Part shown: positions 1 through 7,707 of the stretch, piece after piece
Numbering within the stretch: the first letter of the stretch is position 1
How the letters are laid out: every line of letters begins with the position of its first letter
Origin: JAFGLY01 sp041309225
Lineage (GTDB): Bacteria > Myxococcota_A > UBA796 > JAFGLY01
Direction of reading: 5' to 3'
NCBI GenBank assembly: GCA_041309225.1
Contig: JBFYZZ010000088.1
Coordinates: 1 to 37,154 of the forward strand
Length of the DNA: 37,154 bases
Notes under the pieces: generated by a model
Seen by the model: only the letters and a program-made list of their open reading frames with translations
Database searches by the model: none
Told to the model about the DNA's origin: nothing
Position numbers and translations under genes: made by a program

Positions 1-1
1 C

Positions 2-1612
2 GCCGCCGCCGCCGCGGCCGCCGCGGCCCTGGCCGTCCTCTCCCCCGCCGTCGGCCACGAGTTCGGCGAGGGGCGGGTCGAGGCCGGCTGCCTCGGCTTC
101 GTGGCCCTCGCCCTGCTGTGGGCCGGCCGCTGGTGGACCGGGGGGCGACCCGTGCACCTGGCGGGCTTCGTCCTGGCCCTGGCCCTGGCGCTGGTCGGGT
201 ACCTCCACAGCGGGCCGATGCTGGTCCTGCTCCTCCCCTGCCTCGCCCTCGGCTACCTCGTGGCCGGGCGCCGGGCGCCCGACGGGAGCCCCGCGCCCTG
301 GACCCGACCCCGCACCTTCGCGTTCCGTGGCCTCCTGTGGCTGGCCGCCCTCGGCGCGCTCGCGGCGGGAGCCCTGGCCTTCGCCCGACTGCACGTGAGC
401 GCGGAGGGCCTGCCGTCCTTCTCGGCGTCCCTCATGAAGGACCCGGCCTACCACGGATGGTTCGACCAGAGCCGGGGGGGTGGGCTGCCGCTCCGCGACC
501 TCCTCCTGCCCCTGCCGCTCGCCCGCCAGGCGGGATCGGGGATCGTCCTCCCCCTGGTCGCCCTCCTCGCGCTCGCCGCCCCCGGTCGGGCGGCCCGCAG
601 CCTGCCCTGGTGGCTCGGCGCTCTGCTCCTCCACGTCCTCGCCATGGGCACCGTCCTCTCGCTCGCCGGCGAGGAAAGCCGGGTCGGATCCCCCTACGCC
701 TACCTCCCCGTCGTCCTGCCCTTCCTCCTCCGATTCCAGTGGCCCCAGCGCTTCCTCCTGCTCGCCGACGTGTGCCTGGCGGTGCTGGCCGCGATCGGCC
801 TCGCCGCCGCTGGGGACCGCGTCGCACGCTGGCGCCGTGCCGGTTCCCTCCCCGTCCGCGCACTGCCCGTCGCCCTCCCGTTCGTGGCGGTGGGCGCCGG
901 CCTCCTCCAGGGGGGTGCCTCGTGGCCCTACCCCGTGGCTCCACCCCCGGCGCTACCCTCGATCGTCTCCCTCGTCGCCCGGGATCGGCCCGAGGGCGTC
1001 CTCGAGGTGCAGGTGGGCGGGAGGGAGGCCGAGCGGGCGTCCTGGCAGCAGTTCCAGTACGACCGTTTCCTGGCGGCCCTCGTCCACCGGGCGCCGATGT
1101 GCTGCCTCGAGCTCCCCCGGCGCCTCGCTCCCCTCTCGCTCGATCGCATGGTGGCGCGCACGCCCCTGATGGCGTGGATGCTCTACGGGTACCGCATGCC
1201 CGATCTCGGCATCGGCGGTGGTGTCACCCCGGAGGCCTGGGGCTACACGCACCTCGTGATCCACGGCCACGGCTGCAGCGAGGACATCCGCTCCCTCGAG
1301 AGCGTGGGCTGGACACCGAGGTGGCTGCCCGTGATTGAGGACCCGTCCGGGGAGCGGCTGTCGGAGAAGCGGACCCAGGGCCGAGCCACCCAGCCCGTGG
1401 AGGACCGCACCTGCGACGAGGTCCTGGCGCTCCTGTCCGACACCTACGGCCCACCCGCCGCCCGCGAGCCCGCGGGGGACGGCACCGTGGTCCTCTGGCG
1501 GCTGCCCCGCTCCCCCCTGCTGGCCGAGGTCGACCCGGCCCTCGCCGAGCTCTCCACTCCCAGCCTCCACCCCTCGCCTCCTCCGAAGCGAGAGGTGCTC
1601 CGCCCACGATGA
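2..1612 (+). CDS. Integral membrane protein, 5' end outside the window
   Basis: The frame is open from the first bases of the window, so the true start lies upstream. 536 residues are visible, beginning with a run of eight Ala codons. About eight hydrophobic segments fill roughly the first 310 residues, including a segment that reads FLLRFQWPQRFLLLADVCLA. A soluble C-terminal part of about 200 residues follows. The arrangement of membrane helices, an R-F-x-W-P-x-R-F-type segment and a soluble tail recalls YfhO-like or GT-C-like membrane proteins, but no catalytic motif is visible and I do not assign a function. A methionine-type start at 101 (GTG) would cut into a hydrophobic segment and is unlikely. 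The stop lies 18 bp from the convergent purF stop. Confidence 0.7.
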   Translation, partial: AAAAAAAAALAVLSPAVGHEFGEGRVEAGCLGFVALALLWAGRWWTGGRPVHLAGFVLALALALVGYLHSGPMLVLLLPCLALGYLVAGRRAPDGSPAPWTRPRTFAFRGLLWLAALGALAAGALAFARLHVSAEGLPSFSASLMKDPAYHGWFDQSRGGGLPLRDLLLPLPLARQAGSGIVLPLVALLALAAPGRAARSLPWWLGALLLHVLAMGTVLSLAGEESRVGSPYAYLPVVLPFLLRFQWPQRFLLLADVCLAVLAAIGLAAAGDRVARWRRAGSLPVRALPVALPFVAVGAGLLQGGASWPYPVAPPPALPSIVSLVARDRPEGVLEVQVGGREAERASWQQFQYDRFLAALVHRAPMCCLELPRRLAPLSLDRMVARTPLMAWMLYGYRMPDLGIGGGVTPEAWGYTHLVIHGHGCSEDIRSLESVGWTPRWLPVIEDPSGERLSEKRTQGRATQPVEDRTCDEVLALLSDTYGPPAAREPAGDGTVVLWRLPRSPLLAEVDPALAELSTPSLHPSPPPKREVLRPR

Positions 1613-1630
1613 CGGGAGCACACCCCCCGG

Positions 1631-3061
1631 TCACCGCCTGGATCGGATCTTCTCCTCCTCCACCCTCCGGAGGGCCTCCTCGCTGGCCCCGGTGGGGTAC
1701 TCTCCGCTGAAGCAGGCATAGCAGCAGGGTAGATCGTGGTACAGGTCCTGCAGGTCCTCGAGGGACTGGTACACGACGGCGTCGGCCTCGAGGTAGTGGC
1801 GGATCTGATCGAGCTCGTAGTGGGCCGCGATGATCTCGCGCTTCACCGACATGTCGATCCCGTAGATGCACGGGTGCGTGATCGGGGGTGCGGCGGAGGC
1901 GAAGTAGAGCTCCCGGGCCCCCGCCTTGCGGAGCAGCCGTACGAGGTGGCGGGAGGTGGTGCCACGGACGATGGAGTCGTCCACCACGGCCACCTTCTTG
2001 CCCCGGATCACGTCCGGGATGGGGTTGTGCTTCTGCCGGACCATGGTCTCGCGCACGGTCTGGTTCTGGGTGATGAACGAGCGGCCCACGTGGTTGTTCT
2101 TGGCCAGGCCCCGGCGGTAGGGCACCCCGAGCTCCTCGGCCAGGCCCGAGGCGAAGAAGTAGGACGAGGCGGGGACATCGATGACGATGTCCGGCTCCAG
2201 GCCCTGCTGGCGGAAGTTCCTGGCGAGGCGGCGACCCATCCGCACCCGCTCGGTGGCCACGACCCGGTCGTGGATGATGGAGTCCTCGCGGGCGAAGTAG
2301 ATGTACTCGAACACGCAGAAGGCCTGCCGGGCCCGGCGGCAGATGCTGGAGTGGAGCCGGTGGTGCCGGTCCACGAACACCGCCTCGCCGGGCTCCAGGT
2401 CGCGGATGCGCTCACACCCGAGCTGATCGAAGACCACGCTCTCGGAGGCGAGGACGTACACGATGCCGTGCTCGCTGAACCTCTTGCCGAGCACGATGGG
2501 CCGGATGCCGTAGGGATCGGCGAACGCCAGCATGCCCTGGCCCGCGATGATGCAGATGGCCGACCACGCGCCCTCCAGGCGGTCCTGGGTGGCGCGGACG
2601 GCATCGAAGATGTCGGGTACCGTGAGGTGCTTGAGGTCCCGCTGTTCGAGTTCGGAGGCGAGCGTGTAGAGGATCAGGGCGACGTCGTTGTCGGTGTCGA
2701 CCAGGCGGTGGCGCTCGTCGTGCAGCCAGCGCCTCAGGGCCGTGAAGTTGGTCACGTTCCCGTTGTGCACCATGGCGAGGCCGAACGGGTAGTTCACCAC
2801 GAGGGGCTGTGCGTCCAGCTCGCCGTTGGATCCGATGGTGGCGTACCGCACGTGCCCGAGGCCCGCGTGGCCGGGCAGGGTCGCCGGGTCGACGCCGCGG
2901 AACACGTCCATGACGTACCCGAGACCGCGCTTGAGGTGGAACGTACCGTCGAAGGTCACGATACCGGCCGAGTCATGGCCCCGGTGCTGGATGGCCACGA
3001 GGCCGTCGAGGATGGACCCGGTGACGTTGTCGTTGCCGAAGATGCCCACGATGCCGCACAT
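1631..3061 (-). CDS. purF: Amidophosphoribosyltransferase (PurF), [4Fe-4S]-type
   Basis: PurF makes 5-phosphoribosylamine from PRPP and glutamine, the committed step of purine synthesis. The 476-residue protein starts MCGIVGIFG, which puts the Ntn nucleophile Cys directly after the initiator Met. HRGHDSAG follows, and the PRPP loop VAVVDDSIVRGTTS lies at 357-370. The four Cys positions that bind a [4Fe-4S] cluster in Bacillus-type PurF appear present: C249 (FCVFEYIYFA), C398 (HPCIYGID), C447 and C450 (CYAC). The Bacillus-type propeptide is missing. An in-frame GTG at 3070 would add only three residues, and it overlaps the GGAAGG Shine-Dalgarno, so the ATG at 3061 is preferred. It is the last gene of the purine operon, 1 bp after purN. 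Confidence 0.97.
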   Translation of the reverse strand: MCGIVGIFGNDNVTGSILDGLVAIQHRGHDSAGIVTFDGTFHLKRGLGYVMDVFRGVDPATLPGHAGLGHVRYATIGSNGELDAQPLVVNYPFGLAMVHNGNVTNFTALRRWLHDERHRLVDTDNDVALILYTLASELEQRDLKHLTVPDIFDAVRATQDRLEGAWSAICIIAGQGMLAFADPYGIRPIVLGKRFSEHGIVYVLASESVVFDQLGCERIRDLEPGEAVFVDRHHRLHSSICRRARQAFCVFEYIYFAREDSIIHDRVVATERVRMGRRLARNFRQQGLEPDIVIDVPASSYFFASGLAEELGVPYRRGLAKNNHVGRSFITQNQTVRETMVRQKHNPIPDVIRGKKVAVVDDSIVRGTTSRHLVRLLRKAGARELYFASAAPPITHPCIYGIDMSVKREIIAAHYELDQIRHYLEADAVVYQSLEDLQDLYHDLPCCYACFSGEYPTGASEEALRRVEEEKIRSRR

Positions 3062-3062
3062 G

Positions 3063-3659
3063 TCATCCACCTTCCGGGCCGGAGCCCGCCAGGAGATCGC
3101 GGAGGACCTCGCTGTAGAAACGGTGCTCGACCGCCAGGCCCCGCCGCTCGACCTCGTCGAGGTCGCCGGCGCCCCGCAGGTCCACCGGGGCCTGGGCGAT
3201 CACCGCCCCCGTATCGAGACCCTCGTCCACCCAGTGCACCGTGATCCGGGTCTCGTCGAGCCGCTGCGACCAGGCCCACGCGTAGCCGTGCAGGCCGCGG
3301 TGGCGAGCCGTGTCGGCGGGGTGGATGTTCACGATCCGGTGCGCCCAGGCCCGGACCACCTCGGGCGGAAGGACCAGCATGAACCCGGCCAGCACCACCA
3401 GGTCGGGCGCGAGCGCCGCCAGCTCATCGAGGAGGGCTTCGCCGAAGGCGGCGCGCGGCCGGCCGCGGGAGGGGATCACCCGCGTGGGGATCCCCAGGGA
3501 AACCGCGATGTCCAGACCCCCCGCCGCGGGGTCGTTGGAGACCACGGCCGCTACGTCGCAGACGCCCCGGAGGACCCCACCCTGGACCTGCCGGACGATG
3601 GCCTCCATGTTGCTGCCGCGGCCCGAGATCAGGATGACGATGCGGGGCAGACGCGTCAT
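3063..3659 (-). CDS. purN: Phosphoribosylglycinamide formyltransferase (PurN), variant active-site loop
   Basis: PurN transfers a formyl group from 10-formyl-THF to GAR, the third step of IMP synthesis. The 198-residue protein carries ISGRGSNMEAI near the N-terminus (phosphate binding), LAGFMLVLP at 90-98, and the catalytic triad expected of the family as N111, H113 and D149 (NIHP and EGLDTGAVI). The loop after NIHP reads ADTARHRGLHGYAWAW. The usual HPSLLPxxxG form is therefore lost, which marks a divergent subtype. The ATG at 3659 overlaps the purD stop as ATGA. A longer reading from 3683 would add eight residues without a visible Shine-Dalgarno. purF follows after 1 bp. Confidence 0.93.
   Translation of the reverse strand: MTRLPRIVILISGRGSNMEAIVRQVQGGVLRGVCDVAAVVSNDPAAGGLDIAVSLGIPTRVIPSRGRPRAAFGEALLDELAALAPDLVVLAGFMLVLPPEVVRAWAHRIVNIHPADTARHRGLHGYAWAWSQRLDETRITVHWVDEGLDTGAVIAQAPVDLRGAGDLDEVERRGLAVEHRFYSEVLRDLLAGSGPEGG
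3070..3075 (-). promoter_or_regulatory. Ribosome binding site deciding the purF start
   Basis: GGAAGG on the - strand ends 8 nt before ATG 3061 and overlaps the alternative GTG at 3070. It therefore supports initiation directly at the Met before the catalytic Cys. The site lies inside the last codons of purN. Confidence 0.6.
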
Positions 3660-4924
3660 GGGGCGACCCCACCGCTGGACCATGTCCGCAGGCCGATGTC
3701 GGACCGGTACCGCATGCCCTCGAAGCGGAGTCCGGCGATGCGGGCGTGCGCACGCGCCCGGGCGGCGGGGAGATCCGGACCGGCCGCCACCACGTGCAGC
3801 ACGCGCCCACCGGCGACCCGCACCACGGGGCCGTCCCGGCGGGTGCCGCCGTGGAAGAGCAGACAGTCGTCGGTGTCGGGGATCTCGAGGCCCAGCACGG
3901 GGACGCCCGTGAGGGGGCGGTCCGGGTAGCCCTGGGCGGCCAGCACCACGTCGATCACGGTGCCCTCGCGGACGGCAGCGAGGCTCACGCCCGCCGGCGC
4001 CACCCGCCGCAGCTCGCCGTCGGCCGCGGCGAGGAGGAGGTCGAGGAGGCTCCCGGAGAGCGCGGGTACGGCCACTTCGGTCTCAGGATCGCCGAACCGG
4101 ACGTTGTACTCGAGGAGGCGGGGCCCGTGCTCGGTCACCATGAGCCCGAAGTAGAGCGCACCCCGGAAGGGGAGACCGTCGGCGGCCAGCCCCGCGAGCG
4201 TGGGCGCCACCACCAGACGCACCGCCTCCTCCACGACGGCCGGTGTGCAGCCCGGGACCGGGGTGAACGCCCCCATCCCACCGGTGTTGGGGCCCCGGTC
4301 GCCCTCGAGGAGCTGCTTGTGGTCCTGGCAGGGTGGCAGAAGGACGAGGTCACGGCCGTCGGTGATCCCCACGAGCGAGACCTCGTCGCCCTCGAGGCGC
4401 TCCTCCACCACGATGGAGGCGTCGTCGCCGTGGGCCTCGGCCAGGCGGGCCAGCCCGGCGTCCACGTCTACCCGCGATCCACAGACCACCACGCCCTTCC
4501 CTGCGGCGAGGCCGTCGTACTTGAGCACCACCCGGCCGTCGCCGGCGAGCGATGCGGCCTGGCGGACGCCCTCAGCCACGTGGAACCGGGCGGTGGCCAC
4601 CCCGTGCCGCCGCATGAAGTCCTTGGCCCAGGCCTTGGACGATTCGAGGCGGGCGGCTGCCCGGATCGGTCCGAACACCCGGACACCGCGAGCGCCCAGG
4701 GCGTCGGCGGCACCCGCGGCCAGCGGCGCCTCGGGCCCGATCACGAGGAGATCGAACCCCCCGCAGGCCTCCACGAGGGAAGGGAGGTCCGAGGCGTCCA
4801 CGGGTGCGGTGTGGGGGGTGCCGGCGTTGCCCGGCATCACGAGCACGGGCCCGCCCGACTCCCGCGCCAGGCGCCAGGCCAGGGCGTGCTCCCGGCCGCC
4901 CGATCCGAGGACGGCGATCCTCAT
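3656..4924 (-). CDS. purD: Phosphoribosylamine-glycine ligase (PurD)
   Basis: PurD joins glycine to phosphoribosylamine with ATP, the second step of purine synthesis. The 422-residue protein begins MRIAVLGSGGREHALAW, the typical N-terminal phosphate-binding turn. It continues with the ATP-grasp core, including LKYDGLAAGKGVVVC, the GDRGPNTGGMGAFTPVP signature and LEYNVRFGDPETEV. Length is normal for the family. The start is fixed by overlap with purB: the ATG at 4924-4922 shares ATGA with the purB stop. Its own stop overlaps the purN start in the same way. The open frame continues well upstream of 4924 antisense to nothing coding, but that extension is Arg/Pro-rich shadow sequence inside purB. 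Confidence 0.97.
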   Translation of the reverse strand: MRIAVLGSGGREHALAWRLARESGGPVLVMPGNAGTPHTAPVDASDLPSLVEACGGFDLLVIGPEAPLAAGAADALGARGVRVFGPIRAAARLESSKAWAKDFMRRHGVATARFHVAEGVRQAASLAGDGRVVLKYDGLAAGKGVVVCGSRVDVDAGLARLAEAHGDDASIVVEERLEGDEVSLVGITDGRDLVLLPPCQDHKQLLEGDRGPNTGGMGAFTPVPGCTPAVVEEAVRLVVAPTLAGLAADGLPFRGALYFGLMVTEHGPRLLEYNVRFGDPETEVAVPALSGSLLDLLLAAADGELRRVAPAGVSLAAVREGTVIDVVLAAQGYPDRPLTGVPVLGLEIPDTDDCLLFHGGTRRDGPVVRVAGGRVLHVVAAGPDLPAARARAHARIAGLRFEGMRYRSDIGLRTWSSGGVAP

Positions 4925-6303
4925 GGCTGCACCTCCTCCCGCCAGCGGGCCAGGACGCGATCGCAGATCCGGCCGGCCTCGCCGACGTAGGTGTGGGGTC
5001 GGAGGGCCGCGAGGCGCGCGCGGATCGGCTCGGGTACGGTGAGGTCGTCGAGCGTGGCGTCGAGCGCCTCGCGCGTGACGGCCCGACCGCGGGTGGCGGC
5101 CTTGAGGCGGTCGTAGGCGTCGGCCACGCCAGCCGTCCTCAGCACTGCCTGGTAGGCCTCGGCCAGGACCTCGGGGGTGGCCTCGAGGTCCGCCAGGCAG
5201 GCCTCGGGATCGAGGTCGATGCCACCGAGGCCCGCGATGGTCTGCTCGAGGGCGAGCCAGCCGTGCGCCAGGGCCACCCCGATGGTCCGCTCCACGGTGG
5301 AATCGGACAGGTCGCGCTGCATGCGGGAAGTGCAGAGGCGCTGGGCCAGGAATCCGAGGTGCTCGTTGGCCAGCGCGAGGTTGCCCTCGCTGTTCTCGAA
5401 CCGGATGGGATTGACCTTGTGGGGCATGGTCGAGGAGCCCACCTCGCCCGCCACGGCGCGCTGGCGGATCCAGCCCCGGGAGACGTACTCCCACACGTCG
5501 CGATCGAGGTCGAGGACCACCGAGTGGATGCGGACGGAGAGCTGGAAGTACTCGGCCCAGGTGTCGTGGTCCTCGATCTGCGTGCAGACCAGCGACGGCC
5601 GAAGGCCGAATGCCTCGACGAACCGCTCGGCGAAGGCGAGTGGATCGGCGCCCGGAAAGGCGGCCGCCCATGCAGCGTAGGTGCCCGTGGCACCGGCCAG
5701 CTTGCCCCTCAAGCGGAGGGCCGTGAGCAGGTGGTGCTGGCGGAGCAGGCGGTCGAGGAAGACCGCCATCTCCTTGCCGGCCGTGGAGGGGGAAGCCGGC
5801 TGCCCGTGAGTGCGTGTGGGGAAGGGCTGGTCCCGCCATCGGACCACGAGATCGGCCAGCGTGGTCATGAGGCGGCGCACCTGGGGGAGCTGCTCCTTCC
5901 GCACGAAGGTGTCGAGGAGGAGGGACCAGGCCAGGTTGTTGGTGTCCTCGGAGGTGAGGCCGAGGTGGATCAGCCCGGGCTGGGCCAGCCCCAGCACGCG
6001 GCCGAGGTGGACCTCCACGGCCTTCACGTCGTGTCGGGTGCGGGCCTCGATGTCGCGGATGGCCTGGAACCAGGGCTCGAAGGTGGCCAGGTCCGTGTCG
6101 GGGTCGCACAGGGCGAGGGCGTCGGCGATCCGCGCACGCTCCGCCTCGCCGAACGCCGGGACCAGGTCGGCCGTCTCGAGGGCCAGCAGGTACCGCAGTT
6201 CCACCCGGCAGCGGGCGCGGGCGAGCGCGGCCTCGGAGAAGTAGCGGCCGAGGTGGGAGACCTGGCCCGCGTACCGCCCGTCGAGAGGGGAGATGGGGTT
6301 CAC
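4921..6303 (-). CDS. purB: Adenylosuccinate lyase (PurB), E. coli-like type
   Basis: PurB removes fumarate from SAICAR in IMP synthesis and from adenylosuccinate in AMP synthesis, so it serves both ends of this operon. The protein has 460 residues. It begins with NPISPLDGRY, has HDVKAVE at 91-97, TSEDTNNL at 117-124, RTHGQPASPST at 164-174 (catalytic His166) and the fumarase/aspartase superfamily signature GSSTMPHKVNP at 289-299. This sequence pattern follows the E. coli subfamily rather than the Bacillus one. The start is a GTG at 6303 that overlaps the purCE stop as GTGA. The stop overlaps the purD ATG by 4 bp. Confidence 0.96.
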   Translation of the reverse strand: MNPISPLDGRYAGQVSHLGRYFSEAALARARCRVELRYLLALETADLVPAFGEAERARIADALALCDPDTDLATFEPWFQAIRDIEARTRHDVKAVEVHLGRVLGLAQPGLIHLGLTSEDTNNLAWSLLLDTFVRKEQLPQVRRLMTTLADLVVRWRDQPFPTRTHGQPASPSTAGKEMAVFLDRLLRQHHLLTALRLRGKLAGATGTYAAWAAAFPGADPLAFAERFVEAFGLRPSLVCTQIEDHDTWAEYFQLSVRIHSVVLDLDRDVWEYVSRGWIRQRAVAGEVGSSTMPHKVNPIRFENSEGNLALANEHLGFLAQRLCTSRMQRDLSDSTVERTIGVALAHGWLALEQTIAGLGGIDLDPEACLADLEATPEVLAEAYQAVLRTAGVADAYDRLKAATRGRAVTREALDATLDDLTVPEPIRARLAALRPHTYVGEAGRICDRVLARWREEVQP

Positions 6304-7697
6304 GGCCTGCGCTCCGCGGCGCGCACCTCGTGGTCACGGGCGGCCATGCGTTCCTTGAGTGCGCCGATCTCGGAGGTGAAGCGCTCGCGCAGCCGGGGGA
6401 GCTGGAGGCAGCGCAGGGCGAGTTGGGCGGCGTTGTTGGGGTGGAGCACGGTCCCGGCCGGGACCTCGGAGGGCATCATCAGGGACGAGGCCAGGTTCAC
6501 CTGGAGGTCGGTGGTGTCGGCGAACGGCGGGCAGGACAGGACCGGGACGGGGAGGTTGGCGGCGAGGGCGCCGCCCAGTCCGTTGGACATCCCCGCCACG
6601 GCCACGACCACGCCCCGGTCCGCGGTGCGGCCGTACTCCTCGGCGAGCGCACGGATGACCTCTCCGTTCTTGTGGGCGGAGACCACGCGCATGTCCACGG
6701 CCACCCCGTAGGGCTCGAGGGCGTCGCGGATGCGGCGGGCATGGGGGAGGTCGCCCGCGGAGCCCATCACGACGGCCACCCAGGCGTCCTTCACGAAGCC
6801 CTCGGCGACGAGGTGCCGGATCATGCGGTCCCCTGGATCCTCGTCCGAGAGTACCGGCCGGGTTCCGGTGACCCGTTCGTGGAGTTCGAGGTAGCGGCGG
6901 GTGGTCTCGGCGGCGACCTCGGGAGGGAGCGCGCGTGGGCGCTGCCCGCCCCGGGCGGCCTCCATCAACCAGGCCCGGACATACTCCTTGTCGAGGGACT
7001 CCACGTGGTGGGGATCCCGCTCGAAGGCGTCGGCCGGCCAGATGCGGGACGAGTCGGGGGTGTGGAGCTCGTCGATGAGGATCACCTGTCCGTCGAGGAG
7101 CCCGAACTCGTACTTGGTGTCGCACAGGATCAGGCCCCGCCTGGAGAGCTCGGCCGCCCCCGCGGCGAACAGGCGACGAGCGGCGCGGTCCACGATCTCC
7201 CACTGCTCGGGGGTGACCGCGCCCATGGCCACGAGCTCCTCGGGGGTGGCCTCCTCGTCGTGCTCCGACTTGGTGGTGGGGGTGACGATCGGCTCGGAGA
7301 ACGCCTGGTGGCGGTCGAGGCCATCGGGGACGGTGACCCCGCAGAAGGTGCGCCGCCCGGACTGATAGGCCCGCCACATGGAGCCCGCGAGGTGCGCCCG
7401 GACCACCACCTCCACGGCCAGCGGACGGCACTCCCGGATGAGCGAGATGGACGGGTCCACGAGACGGACGAAGTGGTTCGGCACGACATCGCGGGTGTGC
7501 TCGAACCACCAGGCGGAGAGGCCGGACAGCACCGCCCCCTTGGCGGGGATGGCGGTGTCCAGCACCTGGTCGAAGGCCGACAGGCGGTCGGTCGCCACCA
7601 TCAGGCGCGTGTCGGGGGTGGCGCGGAACGAATCGCGTACCTTGCCGCGGTGGAGGAGCTCGAGCTGGGGGGTGGAGAACCGGCGCAGGGGGATCAT
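6300..7697 (-). CDS. purC: PurC-PurE fusion: SAICAR synthase plus class II AIR carboxylase
   Basis: One 465-residue protein carries two consecutive enzymes. Residues 1 to about 290 are SAICAR synthase of the yeast Ade1-like type: RGKVRDSF, ATDRLSAFDQVL, AIPAKGAVLSGLS, CDTKYEFGLLDG and ELHTPDSSRIWP. Residues about 303-465 are PurE: VVMGSAGDLPHARRI, VVSAHKNGE, VAVAGMSNGLGG, PVLSCPP and SSLMMPSEVPAGTVL. SAHK and SNGLG are class II features, which means AIR is carboxylated directly with CO2, as in the C-terminal half of animal PAICS. Class I enzymes instead show SAHRTP and a GGAAHLPG-like loop. This agrees with the absence of purK here. The ATG at 7697 follows purH by 10 bp with an AAGGA site. 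The stop overlaps the purB GTG. No frameshift or linker stop separates the halves. Confidence 0.95.
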   Translation of the reverse strand: MIPLRRFSTPQLELLHRGKVRDSFRATPDTRLMVATDRLSAFDQVLDTAIPAKGAVLSGLSAWWFEHTRDVVPNHFVRLVDPSISLIRECRPLAVEVVVRAHLAGSMWRAYQSGRRTFCGVTVPDGLDRHQAFSEPIVTPTTKSEHDEEATPEELVAMGAVTPEQWEIVDRAARRLFAAGAAELSRRGLILCDTKYEFGLLDGQVILIDELHTPDSSRIWPADAFERDPHHVESLDKEYVRAWLMEAARGGQRPRALPPEVAAETTRRYLELHERVTGTRPVLSDEDPGDRMIRHLVAEGFVKDAWVAVVMGSAGDLPHARRIRDALEPYGVAVDMRVVSAHKNGEVIRALAEEYGRTADRGVVVAVAGMSNGLGGALAANLPVPVLSCPPFADTTDLQVNLASSLMMPSEVPAGTVLHPNNAAQLALRCLQLPRLRERFTSEIGALKERMAARDHEVRAAERRP

Positions 7698-7707
7698 GGG
7701 TCGTCCT

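Noticed and set aside
1736..3244. 502-codon + strand frame over purF and part of purN
   Set aside because: Antisense shadow of PurF, whose catalytic residues are all intact on the other strand.
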